Positions 26,053-36,600 of a stretch of 64,000 bases of DNA are shown piece after piece; within the stretch, counting starts at the first letter, position 1, and every line of letters starts with the position of its first letter. Below the pieces are notes generated by a model. It was not told where the DNA came from and made no database searches. It saw nothing but the letters and a program-made list of their open reading frames with translations. A program made the translations under genes and the position numbers. Source of the stretch: Rhizophlyctis rosea (Eukaryota > Chytridiomycota > Chytridiomycetes > Rhizophlyctidales > Rhizophlyctidaceae); contig JADGJC010000094.1 of the NCBI GenBank assembly GCA_027596075.1, forward strand, positions 62,001 to 126,000, given 5' to 3'.

Positions 26053-27858
26053 AATGGATGATTGATGTAGGGAAGTGGTGAGGTGCAAACTATCCCGAGG
26101 TTCTTCGCCGTGTAGTGTGGCCCTGGGGCTGTTGGGGTTAGACGGGAGAGGTGCCAGGTTTGCGAAACAGCCCCTCACGGTCGACGCAAAGACTGGGTCT
26201 TTGGTTGTTCTCACCGAGTAAAGTGAAGAAGTGAGCAATACTCCCACAGGAGGATAGGTGGGACTGGGCAACGGGGAAACAAAGCTAAACGGCAGGAGAG
26301 GAATGAAAGGCAGAAGGAAGGAGCGTTTAAGAGGTAAATACCACTCTGAACCCGTCAACCTGAGCCCTCCGATTCATGAGACCGGAGCCTTTCCGTTCAA
26401 AAGGCAATGATGGAAGTGGAATGATAGGGGTTCGCGGCAACTTCGCGCATTGTATAGGGTGGACTTCAATCCCCATTAGACGCATCCATAATCCATTATA
26501 CCCATTGGGGAATGAGTAAGACTCGGGACCAAGAGGGGAAAGCGTTTCAGATTGCCCATAGTTGAGGATCCCCCCGGGAGTGACCCGACGGTGTGCTGTG
26601 TTACCTTCCTTGTGACAAGCCAGTGTTTGCATCACCTTCATGAATATCTGGATAGTCTGGCGATAGCAACTTTTGTGTCACCAAAAAATAACATCCACAC
26701 CCACTTCGCTCAAATGGAAGTCCTGTGCGACACGGGAGGCGTCCCCTCCATTTCGTCTTCTGAGTCACCAAGCCTCATGCATGTGGCTTCCAGCAAGCCC
26801 GACGCCACATATCAACCCCATAGGGGGTTTTCACGGCTGCACCACTCACTCCTTCATACTTCCTTTTCCGCATTTCATCATCTGCAAGCGGCGATCTACT
26901 TTCCCCGCTGCAGCCAAGATCTACATGCTCCTCACCGACCTTTTCTCATCCATCGACAATCCATCCAACCCTCCTCCTTCTTACGACAGACGTCACACTT
27001 CACATCAACGTTCAACCTCATTTACAATTTCAAGTGAGTATCAAAAACAGCGGTGGGACAATGGTGTAGTGAGCATTGTGGTTGGCAAGTGCGGTCCGTA
27101 TTCTGAGATGCTCTTTTTGAGTCATCATATCCGCCTCCCATAGCCTTTACGGGTGTTGGGGGTATAATGTTGAGTTTTGCTTCGCTCCCAGCGCAAACGG
27201 CAATTTATGCTTGCAGTTCCTTGCAATCGCCGGTCATAGGTCGACTGTGGACGTGCCGAATACTGCACTAGTCACTTGTCGTACGCTTGCTCCTCACTAT
27301 TGTTCTCATCTCGTTTAATGCGTGCCTGTTTTGTGTGCATTTATGCCTGTCTTTTTCCTTTCCTTTCAGAATATTCCCATTTGTGGCTCGTGAGATCATT
27401 TTGCATCTCTATTCCCTCACGGGCAAGAATCAACTACCGATACCTATCCATATATCATCAACCACGTTCACAAATCTATGGAGCAGCACCGCTTTCACTG
27501 CAAAATGGCGGAACGGAGCGGCGACATCTTGCTCTTCTTCACTCTCTCCTCCCCGCACGGGGTTTGTCGATTTGGCTACACTGTGCATCGGTGATGGACA
27601 TGGGACCGCGGGCTCCACACCGTGGTACGGCATATTTCTGCGCGTGTCCGACTTGGATGCAAAGCCTAGGGGCGATGTGATGAACCGAGTACCGGAAAAA
27701 AATCCTCCCTGCGACATTCACACTGTCGATTTTGGGAAAGGCCATCGATTTTACTCTGGCCGTGGGCAGTAGTACTCAGATTGCCAGACCTACGTGAAGC
27801 CGGTGCACACTAGTCAATTTCGAGTGGAGGTTTTTTTGGTAAGTTCATCCCCCCCAGG
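26053..27858. other. Long intergenic region upstream of HMG gene
   Basis: About 1.8 kb with only overlapping low-quality ORFs. The first 300 bases or so upstream of 26052 are probably the HMG gene 5' leader, as the frame remains open to 26358 without family resemblance. No supported gene or RNA was seen in the rest. Confidence 0.35.
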
Positions 27859-28170
27859 GCCGCTGGATAAGTGGTAAAGTCAATTCCACTTGAGAGTGCG
27901 GCATCATTATGGGATGCCGGATAAGTGGTGAAGTCATTTCCACTTGGGAGTGCTTGAAGGGTCGAGGGACGCCGGATGAGTGGTAATGTTATTTCCGCTT
28001 GGGTGTTCCTGGAGAGGCGGGACGCCGGATAAGTGGTAAAGTCGTTGCCACTTGGGAGTTATTGGAGGGGCGGGAGATCGGATAAGTGGTAAAGTCAACT
28101 TCACTTGGAAACGCGGCATGCATCGTTGTGTGGAGGCCGGATAGGTGATAAAGTCAACTCCACCTGGGCA
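27859..28170. repeat. Six-copy tandem repeat with conserved hairpin
   Basis: Six imperfect units start at about 27859, 27916, 27971, 28024, 28077 and 28136, spaced 53-59 bases. The core is GCCGGATAAGTGGTAAAGTC followed by 4-6 variable bases and CCACTTGGGAG. Within each unit AAGTGG pairs with CCACTT around an 11-base loop. Unit 6 changes both arms together (AGGTG with CACCT) and unit 3 keeps pairing through G-T wobbles (GAGTGG with CCGCTT). Nothing protein-coding is evident. Confidence 0.85.
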
Positions 28171-28213
28171 ATAGGAGCGGGGATATTAGGGTTGCAGAGA
28201 TGTGGATCCATCT

Positions 28214-28311
28214 CGACCCTGGGGTTCGCCTGGGGATAGTCTTGGGGAAGATTGTAATGTCGCCATGACTTCACCGTCATGAGGGTGGCAAGCCCCTGTA
28301 AAGACAGAGCC
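28214..28311. repeat. Dispersed repeat, copy A
   Basis: About 98 bases that reappear in the same orientation at 54314-54412. The last 31 bases (GAGGGTGGCAAGCCCC... to ...AGACAGAGCC) are identical between copies, as is an internal block TGTAATGTCGCCATG. It lies directly after the six-copy hairpin repeat, which suggests both belong to one larger repetitive or mobile element. Confidence 0.85.
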
Positions 28312-28605
28312 CATTCTTCTCTGACAAGACCCAAGTTAGCTATTCATCATGCTACTTATTAGATGTCTATTTTGATATCATGTCAATAGACCCATCAAAC
28401 AGCAATGCAGATAATGAGCCTCTCGTGTGTTATCGCTTGAACGTGGATTCCGCATGCAACAAGTATGGAAGAGAGTTATATCATGCCAACACGTGCGCGT
28501 GATCGACGCAGTGTATACTGAATATTCACAAATTTCACTAACTCCTATGTTCCGGTTGCTGAATAGTCTTGTCTGTCGTGTTCCTCTTTTCCATCACATT
28601 CCTCT

Positions 28606-29453
28606 TTACCTCAGACAAATCTCTCTACCTCCCGCCACAGGCCACCGCACCCGACACTCTTCACACCGCCTATAGAACATAGGTGACTCCCTCCATCCCC
28701 ACAACTTCTTCGCAGCCTTGGGCAAATTCTCCACCTGCATCACATGATGCCACTGCCGTTGGTGGCACTGCAAGGAATATCGTCCCACAAACGTCCAGAC
28801 ACAATATTTGCAACTCCATTCGTCGACTTCCGCCCAATCCCTTTCGCTCGCTTTTCCTCCAACCGTCATGGCGACCATGCGTTTGACTAGAGAGTACGCG
28901 GGTTGATACAGTAGTTCGGAGTATTCCGAGGTTGGGGGTTTGTGCCCGATGAGGAGGAAGAAGAAACTGGGGTACAGGCAACAAAAGGATTTGTTAATGC
29001 GGTAGCCTGATGCTGGACCCGCGAGAACGAAAACCGCTTACTCCAACATATCGTGCAAAATAGCCCAAGCCCTCCTGCTCATGGGTGATAAGGGTTAAGG
29101 CCAGTTCAGTGTAGATCATGAATGTGAACGATCAAATACTTGCCCCATCCTCTTATCATCACCACCAGGCCAGTGAAAGCTCGCACTGAACTTCTTTCGA
29201 TCGTCGTAGTCGAGGGCAACCCATTGAGCCAGATCACGGAGAAGAGTGTAAATTACTCGTGCAATATTCGGGTGGCTCAAGGGGCACTGAAATGCAGGCG
29301 CTGTCAGTCCTATCAATGGTGATCGCGATAACAACGGCTTACACTGACAAGATACGAGGGATGGAAAGGACGGAAAGGATGGAAAGGATGGAAACGGCGT
29401 ATGATCGCTCCAGCAGACTTGGAGCACATCAAGAACATTTGAAGGTAGTTCAT
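28606..29453 (-). CDS. C2H2 zinc-finger protein, uncharacterised
   Basis: The last exon contains a textbook C2H2 finger, CKYCVWTFVGRYSLQCHQRQ then WH (C-x2-C-x3-F-x5-L-x2-H-x4-H), near 28740-28810, followed by a CxxC pair (RRCEECRVRW) and the stop at 28606. Upstream in frame are PPTSEYSELLYQPAYSLVKR and, across an intron, RAWAILHDMLD. Further upstream HPNIARVIYTLLRDLAQWVA and FSASFHWPGGDDKRMGQ also look protein-like. The likely start is the ATG at 29453 (MNYLQMFLMCSKSAGAIIRR), but I could not join every exon in one frame, so structure is uncertain and part may be a second gene. Function unknown; probably nucleic-acid binding. Confidence 0.5.
29358..29395. repeat. Short tandem repeat (GGATGGAAAG)n
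   Basis: About four copies of a 10-base unit, GGATGGAAAG, with one variant (GGACGGAAAG). On the minus strand, in the putative first exon of the zinc-finger gene, it would encode HPFHPFRPFHP. Confidence 0.8.
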
Positions 29454-29535
29454 GAGGGTACTGTCACGTCCCTGGCTACAAAGCACAGTGAGATTTTCAG
29501 GAACAAAGTGCGATGATTTGTACAGTACGTGAATC

Positions 29536-31030
29536 CTACCGGCGAGCAATGCCATATACCAATGCGATGCGGGGATCCCGCGGCTGGTCTGGCGGCCGGT
29601 CATGCAACAGCAAAGCTCTCAACGCGACGGCCATGGCCTCCTTCCCCAATTGTCCTTCGGAAACCATTTTGACGATCTCGACCATTTGTTGCTGCTCCAT
29701 CACCGCCCCATTGTTCACCAGTAAGGCCCATCTCTCTATGCTATTCTCGCGTATGGCATGCTTCAGAAGAGGAGTCAGCCCCTTCACCGACTTCCATGCC
29801 GAGAAAACGGTGCTGAGCATCTTCGTCGTTCCGCTTCTGACTATCAGTTCGATGAAGGGGATTGTCTGACCATGGCGTTGAGGCGGGGCCCCAACAATTG
29901 CCGGCAATAAATCCTCGATGAAGGGCAGAACTTTTTCCGATTGGGTCGTGAGAGCCGTCACTAATATCGTCTCAAATTCTACGAGACCGATATTGGGCAG
30001 GATTCTGTTCTCGTGGAGCGTTCGCAAGGCTTCCAAGTTATCTTTGGCGCACGCGGCCACGAGAAAGGTCCATCGGTCGGTCGTTGTGATTACGAATGGC
30101 CGGCCAGATTTGCACGATTGCTTCCAGCGCGACTTGTTTCTTGAGGCCGATGCACATATTGATAATACTGCAGTGTATGCTGCCGTCCGGGTCAAGCTTC
30201 GCTCTCATGGAGCGTTTGAGCACTTTGATCAGGTCGTCTGCGTTGCAGTTGGTGCTGTATCTGTACAGGGTGCGAGCGAGCATGCCCGGGAATTCGAGAA
30301 GGTAGTGCCAGATGCGCTTACGACCCGCTGGGATTGCCTGAACGAGACCTCTTTCTATGTTGTCGATGCTGTTGTAGTGGTGCTCCCATTTACAGATTGC
30401 GGGGTTGGTGGTATGCCATTTGAGGTGTGCCTTCAAGTTAAGGTGACGTTGATACCTCAATAATCTTCCGAACCATGTCAAATGAGCCTCCAATACAAGC
30501 ATGCCATAATGCCACGTGGTCATCCCAATTGTGAACCAGATCAATATACGATAGTTTATATCTGGGACACGCGAAAGCCGCCAAGGTTGCCTGGAGGGCG
30601 AAAACCTCACCAAGTCCACCGTTGCAGCGGCGCCAATACCCGATCACCAAGTCGTTTCTATGTTGCGCCAAAGTCAATTCGTCGGTCAAAAAGAGCATGT
30701 ACATAATCTGTGAATCCAAATCTTGACAACAAAGGCCATCCCATTCGCCTTCCATCTATTGTACTTAGCAGCTGTAGAAGTATCTTCAACACCGAAGCCT
30801 TGACGCGTTTCTTTCCAAGCAGGTAGCCCAGAACGTCGCGAGGCGTCTTGGGAACAATTGGCTCCAAATACGTATCCTCTTCCAGCAAGGGAGCGTGCTT
30901 CAATAACCACTGGCTTTGGAGAGCGTCCACTTGGCTGCAGGCGTGTATGAACCGATTTGTCGAAGCGAGGGGTGTGGGGTAAGAGAAGGAAGACGCAAGA
31001 GAGCAGCTCGGGGACCAGCTTGGCTATCAT
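29536..31030 (-). pseudogene. F-box/ankyrin-like protein, frameshifted pseudogene
   Basis: The ATG at 31030 opens MIAKLVPELLSCVFLLLPHT, an F-box-like start. Coding potential then moves between frames at about 30950, 30665, 30450 and 30090. The consecutive segments FIHACSQVDALQSQWLLKHA, RRMGWPLLSRFGFTDYVHAL, HVALWHACIGGSFDMVRKII, HYLLEFPGMLARTLYRYS and TDRWTFLVAACAKDNLEALR all look like parts of one helical, ankyrin-like repeat protein of the kind common in chytrids. The last 160 codons (to IALVYGIARR) are intact. No GT/AG pairs of plausible intron length explain the first, second and fourth shifts. I therefore call a recently decayed gene; assembly error is the alternative. Confidence 0.65.
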
Positions 31031-31501
31031 GATAAGCCCATTTGACGTGCACCGTCTTTAGACGTCGGCAGAGAAGGCTATTCACGGTGTTCTCACGAGT
31101 TTGTAGATTGCGTCAGTTGGTTAGGGGTGTCGAGATGGCGGGTTGGGGGGTTTGGGGGGTTGGGAAGGTTGAAACTTGACAGGGACCACGCAAGGGTAGT
31201 GGCTTAGCACGAGCATTCCGCAGCCGATGACTCACATAATTTACCCATATTTGGTCAAATGTGCTGGTCTAAATTTCTGGTGTGTCGTGCAGTGTGTATC
31301 AATAAATAGCAAGTTAGCAACTCGAACCGCTGTTTCCAGCTTTCCATTCGCAGCAACGCCGTAATAGTGCACATCTTCCAAAAAGCAAACAGATAACCAG
31401 TCATAATCTAATCTACAGTCATATATTGTCAACTTCAACAACTGTCAGTGGACTTGCAATTTCAAACTCTGAGCACCCTAGACGGCTACCTGACCTACAT
31501 A
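31031..31501. other. Intergenic region upstream of HIS6
   Basis: About 470 bases with no supported gene. It contains the Gcn4-type site at 31228-31234, described separately, and a G-rich run near 31135-31170. Confidence 0.4.
31228..31234. promoter_or_regulatory. Gcn4/Cpc1-type site TGACTCA upstream of HIS6
   Basis: A perfect TGACTCA lies about 270 bases upstream of the HIS6 start. This is the consensus element for general amino acid control, by which Gcn4/Cpc1 bZIP factors induce amino-acid biosynthesis genes under starvation. The motif is seen; its use is inferred from the adjacent histidine gene. Confidence 0.5.
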
Positions 31502-32904
31502 ATGCCAACGAAATTCCGTCCTTGTATCGACCTCCACGATGGTCAAGTGAAGCAGATAGTGGGCGCATCACTAAGCGACTCTGCACCATCTACTTTGAAG
31601 ACAAACTTTGTAGCCAGGTAGAGACCCTTGTCAACCCCAGTCCTCGTACGCCTTCAGCCTTGTCTGGACTCACCCCGTGTGCACCTTCCCAGCCAACCAC
31701 CAGCATACTTCGCACGTCTGTATCACGATAATAACCTAACAGGTGCACATGTTATCAAACTTGGCGCGAACAACGATGCCGCAGCAAAAGAGGCCTTGGC
31801 GGCATGGCCGAAAGGATTGCAAGTCGGTGGTGGAATCACTGCGGATAACGCTCAGGACTGGCTCGATGCGGGTGCGGAGAAGGTATATATCAATTGCGGC
31901 AGGTCCTCGTGTTGAACGCAGATTGAAGGTGGCACTGCTGGCTTCATCAGGGAAGAGACGCATCTGTGAGCGGGGGGCACTTTTTGGTGGTTGGCTATGA
32001 GTTCGGCCACCATCCTTGAAGATGGTCAACCCTGAGGTCGACCACCATCCTCGAAGATGGTCAATCCTGAGGTCGACCCATCAATGATATTGAAACGCTA
32101 TCAATATGTTATCCAATAGGTCATTCTGACAAGTTGGCTGTTTCCAAACGCCAAATTTGATAGAGAGCGATTATTGTCGCTGGTGGAACGAGTTGGGAAG
32201 GAGAACATCGTGATCGACGTCAGGTACGCAGCCACTGCCAGACTGAGAGAATATGGAACAAAAACAGTAACCTCTTGAAACAGCTGCAAACGACGGGACG
32301 ACAAATGGATAGTAGCCATGAACAAATGGCAGACTCCCACTGATATGGAAGTCAACGAAGGTGCTTTGTCAATCAGACCGATCTCCATCATGATCACTGA
32401 GCCTCATCGCCGCCATTGTTTCAGAGTCCCTTTCAATGCTATCAGAATACTGTAGCGAATTCCTAATTCATGCCGCGGATGTAGAAGGACTATGCCAAGG
32501 AATAGATGAAGAGCTGGTAACATGTAAGTCTGGAACCGCTTCTTTCATGAGTGATTCGACCTCTTGACATTATTATGCGATTGCAGGTCTTGGTCGATGG
32601 TGTAAAATTCCTTGTACATATGCAGGTGGCGGGAAAGGTTCGTGCTGGAACTGGCTACATACACCCCTGCTGGTTTCTGGCCTCTGACCGCACTGTTCCC
32701 CATCAGATATTTCGGATCTTCCACTGGTGGAGAAGCTGTCCGGCGGCAAGGTAGACCTTACATATGGAAGGTGAGGTCAAACGTGTCTTGTCGCCAATTG
32801 TTCATCAGCCGCACTGACATCTGTCTCAAAGCGCATTGGATATCTTTGGCGGGTCAGGCGTAAAGTTCGCGGATGCGGTGGCGTGGAATAACAGCACAGA
32901 CTGA
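31502..32904 (+). CDS. HIS6: HIS6, ProFAR isomerase (histidine biosynthesis)
   Basis: Phosphoribosylformimino-5-aminoimidazole carboxamide ribotide isomerase (EC 5.3.1.16), the Amadori rearrangement step of histidine synthesis. The start at 31502 gives [20 protein letters not shown], carrying the first catalytic Asp. After introns come [76 protein letters not shown], then [20 protein letters not shown] with the second catalytic Asp, then a phosphate-binding KIPCTYAGG and [11 protein letters not shown], ending [20 protein letters not shown]. It is the eukaryotic single-domain (beta/alpha)8 form. At least five introns; the one at about 31880-32125 is the longest and holds a tandem repeat. A Gcn4-type site sits upstream. 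Confidence 0.95.
32007..32076. repeat. 35-bp tandem duplication with hairpin in HIS6 intron
   Basis: Two abutting 35-base copies (32007-32041 and 32042-32076) differ at two positions only. Each contains ACCATC...GATGGT, a 6-bp stem with a 6-base loop, and the junction forms the palindrome GGTCGACC. It lies inside the longest HIS6 intron. Confidence 0.9.
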
Positions 32905-33609
32905 ATGTGGGAAGCAGAAGGTCAATCCTATCCGAGGGATGACATCTCCGCATATACACATCGTGATCCAACCACACTTTTTGGAAGCCCGCTTAACTCT
33001 ACAATAACGGTAGAATGAGTCGCTTGAATAGATTATGGAACTAGAGCGCCGTTTGGCGGACACGTAAAGATGTCCATCGTCACGCCATTTCCCTTAGTAT
33101 GCGCTGGTATACGAAAACAACATACCAAATTAGCATTCTAAGCATCAAACTATCAAAATGTGAGAAGGCGCAGGAATTCGAAGGCCTTCTCTCAGAGTTT
33201 CACAGGTCACGTTCGGAGGTCCGTGCCAAGCCACGCTGCGGATGATGACGGTCAACCGGACAAAAGCTGAACCCCTTTCCGTCGCAGCCCTTCCTTGCTA
33301 ATCCATCTACACGTCAAGCACTTTTCTCACGCTGAGAACTTACTCCACTCCCTTGATATTCTTTTACCCCTTACTCAGACCCGAGCTTTCCATGCGAGCG
33401 TCCGCATAAGCAGCCTACGGTTTTTAAACTTAGGAGGTTGCAACCTGGAGTTAAGCTGCTTCAGGACTACCCGTGTGCTTCTGCTTATAGATCACACGTC
33501 ATAGTCAGAACGGCTGGAAGCTCCCGTCTGCATCTTGTTTGATCGGCAGCTTCACCTCAGCGCTTTCTCTTTGACATATACCCTCCTCTGGGCTGAAGTC
33601 TGTGCAACA
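32905..33609. other. Intergenic region HIS6 to gamma-tubulin complex gene
   Basis: About 700 bases holding the HIS6 3' flank and the promoter and 5' leader of the next plus-strand gene. The downstream frame is open back to about 33535 but has no ATG before 33610. No supported gene. Confidence 0.35.
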
Positions 33610-36600
33610 ATGTCAATAGACATGACCGTCGAGCAAGCGAACTCGACCCCGTCGTTCCGCCCCCTCTTCACCGGTTTGATAACAGCCTTTTGCGACTCAA
33701 CGACACCCAAAAATGTACCCAATCCTAACGCCCTTCCATCACCACCTTCCCCGCCTTCGCCGTCCCTAGTAAATCGCCACCTTGCTACGTTTTACGCTAT
33801 ATCCCGCTCACCTAAACAAAGCGAATGGCGACCACACCTGCACAAGCGCTACGCAACTCTGGTCTACCATTTGAGACAGAAGAAGCTCTACCAGAGGGCA
33901 AATGCGTTGGAGCTGCTGGTGGAGAAACTGCACATGCTCGGCGGGCAAGAGGGAGAGACGGACAATGAGACGGAAATGGCATCGAAGAGCATTGAATTGG
34001 TGAAGGGAAGTCGTTCGATGGTGGTGGAGTGGCGTGAACGAGAGGCTTTACTTTGGATCCTGCTGTCTATGGCAGATGTTGATGTTGATGATTTGCCCCC
34101 GTTGACCAGGTGGGTGAGACTGTGCAATACGTGTTTTCCGCGCGCAAAACAGTTCCTCACAATCACATATAGTATTTCCCACCACCTTACTACCCCACCA
34201 ACACCCACATTCACTCCAACGAGAAGCGACGCCTTTGACATATCCCAACCCATCCTTCCAGATGCATCAGATGTCTTCCTATCCGACACCTCCACTCTTT
34301 GGTCGTCGTTGGCAGTGCAACAGCCTTATGATGTAGTCTATCCACAGGAGCTTTTTGAAAGCAGTCATGATAGTGGAGCGGATGATGCCAATATCACAAT
34401 GAGTGGTTCAACATTGACTGGTATGCGACACGATGGTGGACGGAACCACGGGCCATTGTTTACTAACAAATAAAAATGTAAATATTAGACCCATCCTTAT
34501 TTCTTGGTGGAGCGCAACGACCGTCCGATACTTATGAAGGAGAGAAGACGCGATCGCTCTTCGGCGCTCTGTCCCATCCTTCAGGTGCGTCCAGGGTTAA
34601 CACTTTCACGAACATGTAAGTAGGGAACTTTCTGACAAATGTTGGGTGGAGCAGCCAGTATATCATCAAATGTATGGGATACATCCATCAACTTGAACTT
34701 GCCACCGTTGCCTCTGGAACCAGTCGACATCCTGCAATCAAGCCATCAAACCACATCAACAATTACCCCGCCCAATGCATCGGAGGCATCTGAAACACAT
34801 GATGATCGGGAGCCAGAGAGTACAAGGAAGGATATGTGGATGCAGATTAGAGGGGAGGATGCGAGTACGAAGGTAAGATTGGCGCATCCTTTCTCCATCT
34901 TCATTCTCAACCTTATTCGCCCGTTCTCTCTTTGAAACTGAAGAAGCAACTCCGATCATGGGAAATGCTCAGCCCATCATTTGTTGAACCGGAGCGGACG
35001 GGTGCAGCTGCGATGATTAGGTCGCCTTTTTTGACAGAGGCTACTGCGGAGGTCTTTGATGCTGTTTACGACTTGTATGTGGTTTTCTGAGTCTTGCTTG
35101 CGGAAGTATAGATCAGGGGATGAGCTAACGGATGTTGTTTTTGCAGGCACTTCTATCGAGGATTTATGTGGGAAGAGGAGGTGGTTGTTGTTGATGAGAG
35201 TCGTCTTGTCAAGGTCTGTATGCGGTGGCGGTACTTTTAGGATTCTTCATACATCTGTTGCTCACCGTATCATATGATTGGAACAGGACCTGCTGAACGT
35301 GTCAATGGGTATCCCTTCGGGTCTTTTCATCTTCGCCTCCGAGACGCAAACGTTTGTCACCAAGCCTGGAATCAGTGTTCGGATTTTGAGTTGTGGAACC
35401 AAGAGTATGAAAAGGTGATTAGCGTGTTTCTTATCAGGCCATACGCAGCAATTGCCAAGATCTGATCTTTCTTCGTCATTATACAGCCATATTAAACGTT
35501 TTTTGACCATGGGCACCCGATTTCGGAATTTGGAACGGTTAGTGGACGGAATCAAATCAGGAATGGGGTATGTACCACAACAACCTAATGTAATTTGAAG
35601 ACTAGTTCATAACACCCGTTGCCCTTTCCACCAGCACGCCCTCCCCTACAACGCTTGCATTTGCAAACTCCCTCGCGTCATACCTAACATTTGTGCAAGC
35701 GACGATAGCGCTGCTGCATACCAAAGTGGCTAAAACGGGGATCATGAAACTTTATCACCAGGTCGAGAGTTTGAGTGGAGTTATGGGGAGACTGTGGGAT
35801 TTGTGCGGTGGAGATGTAAGTGTTTCCCTTTTGAACGAACAAAGGGGTACCTTCGGCCCCTTGGCGAACCTCGCTTGTTGATGATTGACCCTCTACGCAG
35901 AACACTGCAACCCAGCTGAACACACTCCCTACTGGCGCGGATTTACTTTCCCACTTGTATGACTCAATTTTGCAAGTGGATTTGTCCGCGTCCTTCCTTG
36001 AAGCCGGGACGGATGAGATGTTTCGGTTGATTGTGCTGGGAATTTTGAGGGATGCGAGCGGTCCGTGGTGTATGTGGATGAACGCTTTGATGGTTCAGGG
36101 TAGAGTGGTGGATCATGGCGCTTTTGAGGAGTTTGGGGAGGGTTTAGGAGATGTGGATGGGAGTGCGGATGAGTTTTGGGAGGGTGGAGATGAGGTTTGT
36201 ATTGCAGAATCTTCGGAAATTTGGTTTTTGTGGGTGGGTAGTGGGTTGCGCGACTGCAATATCTCATTACTTGTGACAGGCTTCCAAACCTTTACCATCC
36301 TTCGTTCCTCCACGGCTGAAGTCTCGGGTCGTCCATGGGGCCAAGTGCCTAACGGTCTTACAAAGATGCCAACCGGATCATCCGTTGGTGGAGCTGCAGA
36401 CGGGTGTTGTCGATGGGGAAGGGGTAGCGTTGGAGCTGGAGTTTGGATTCACTGCTTTGGATGTTGAGAGGTTAGTCTTATCTCTATATTCTGCGGTCGA
36501 TTGGGGAGATTTTTGCCGCGGGCATTACAACTGACGGTGGCACAGGATAACGGCACGGGTCAATGCATATTCGCAATATGTGAACGAACAGATTGCGGAA

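Noticed and set aside
26552..27772. Several overlapping ORFs of 100-160 codons
   Set aside because: Different frames overlap, composition is not protein-like and no motif is seen.
27859..28170. Possible CRISPR-like array (repeat plus variable spacer)
   Set aside because: Repeats are imperfect, the variable parts are short and related, and the host is a eukaryote; a structured satellite fits better.
28101..28334. Minus-strand ORF whose start resembles one at 54178-54414 (ALSLQGLATL)
   Set aside because: The protein similarity only reflects the dispersed DNA repeat; no intron structure or domain supports a gene.
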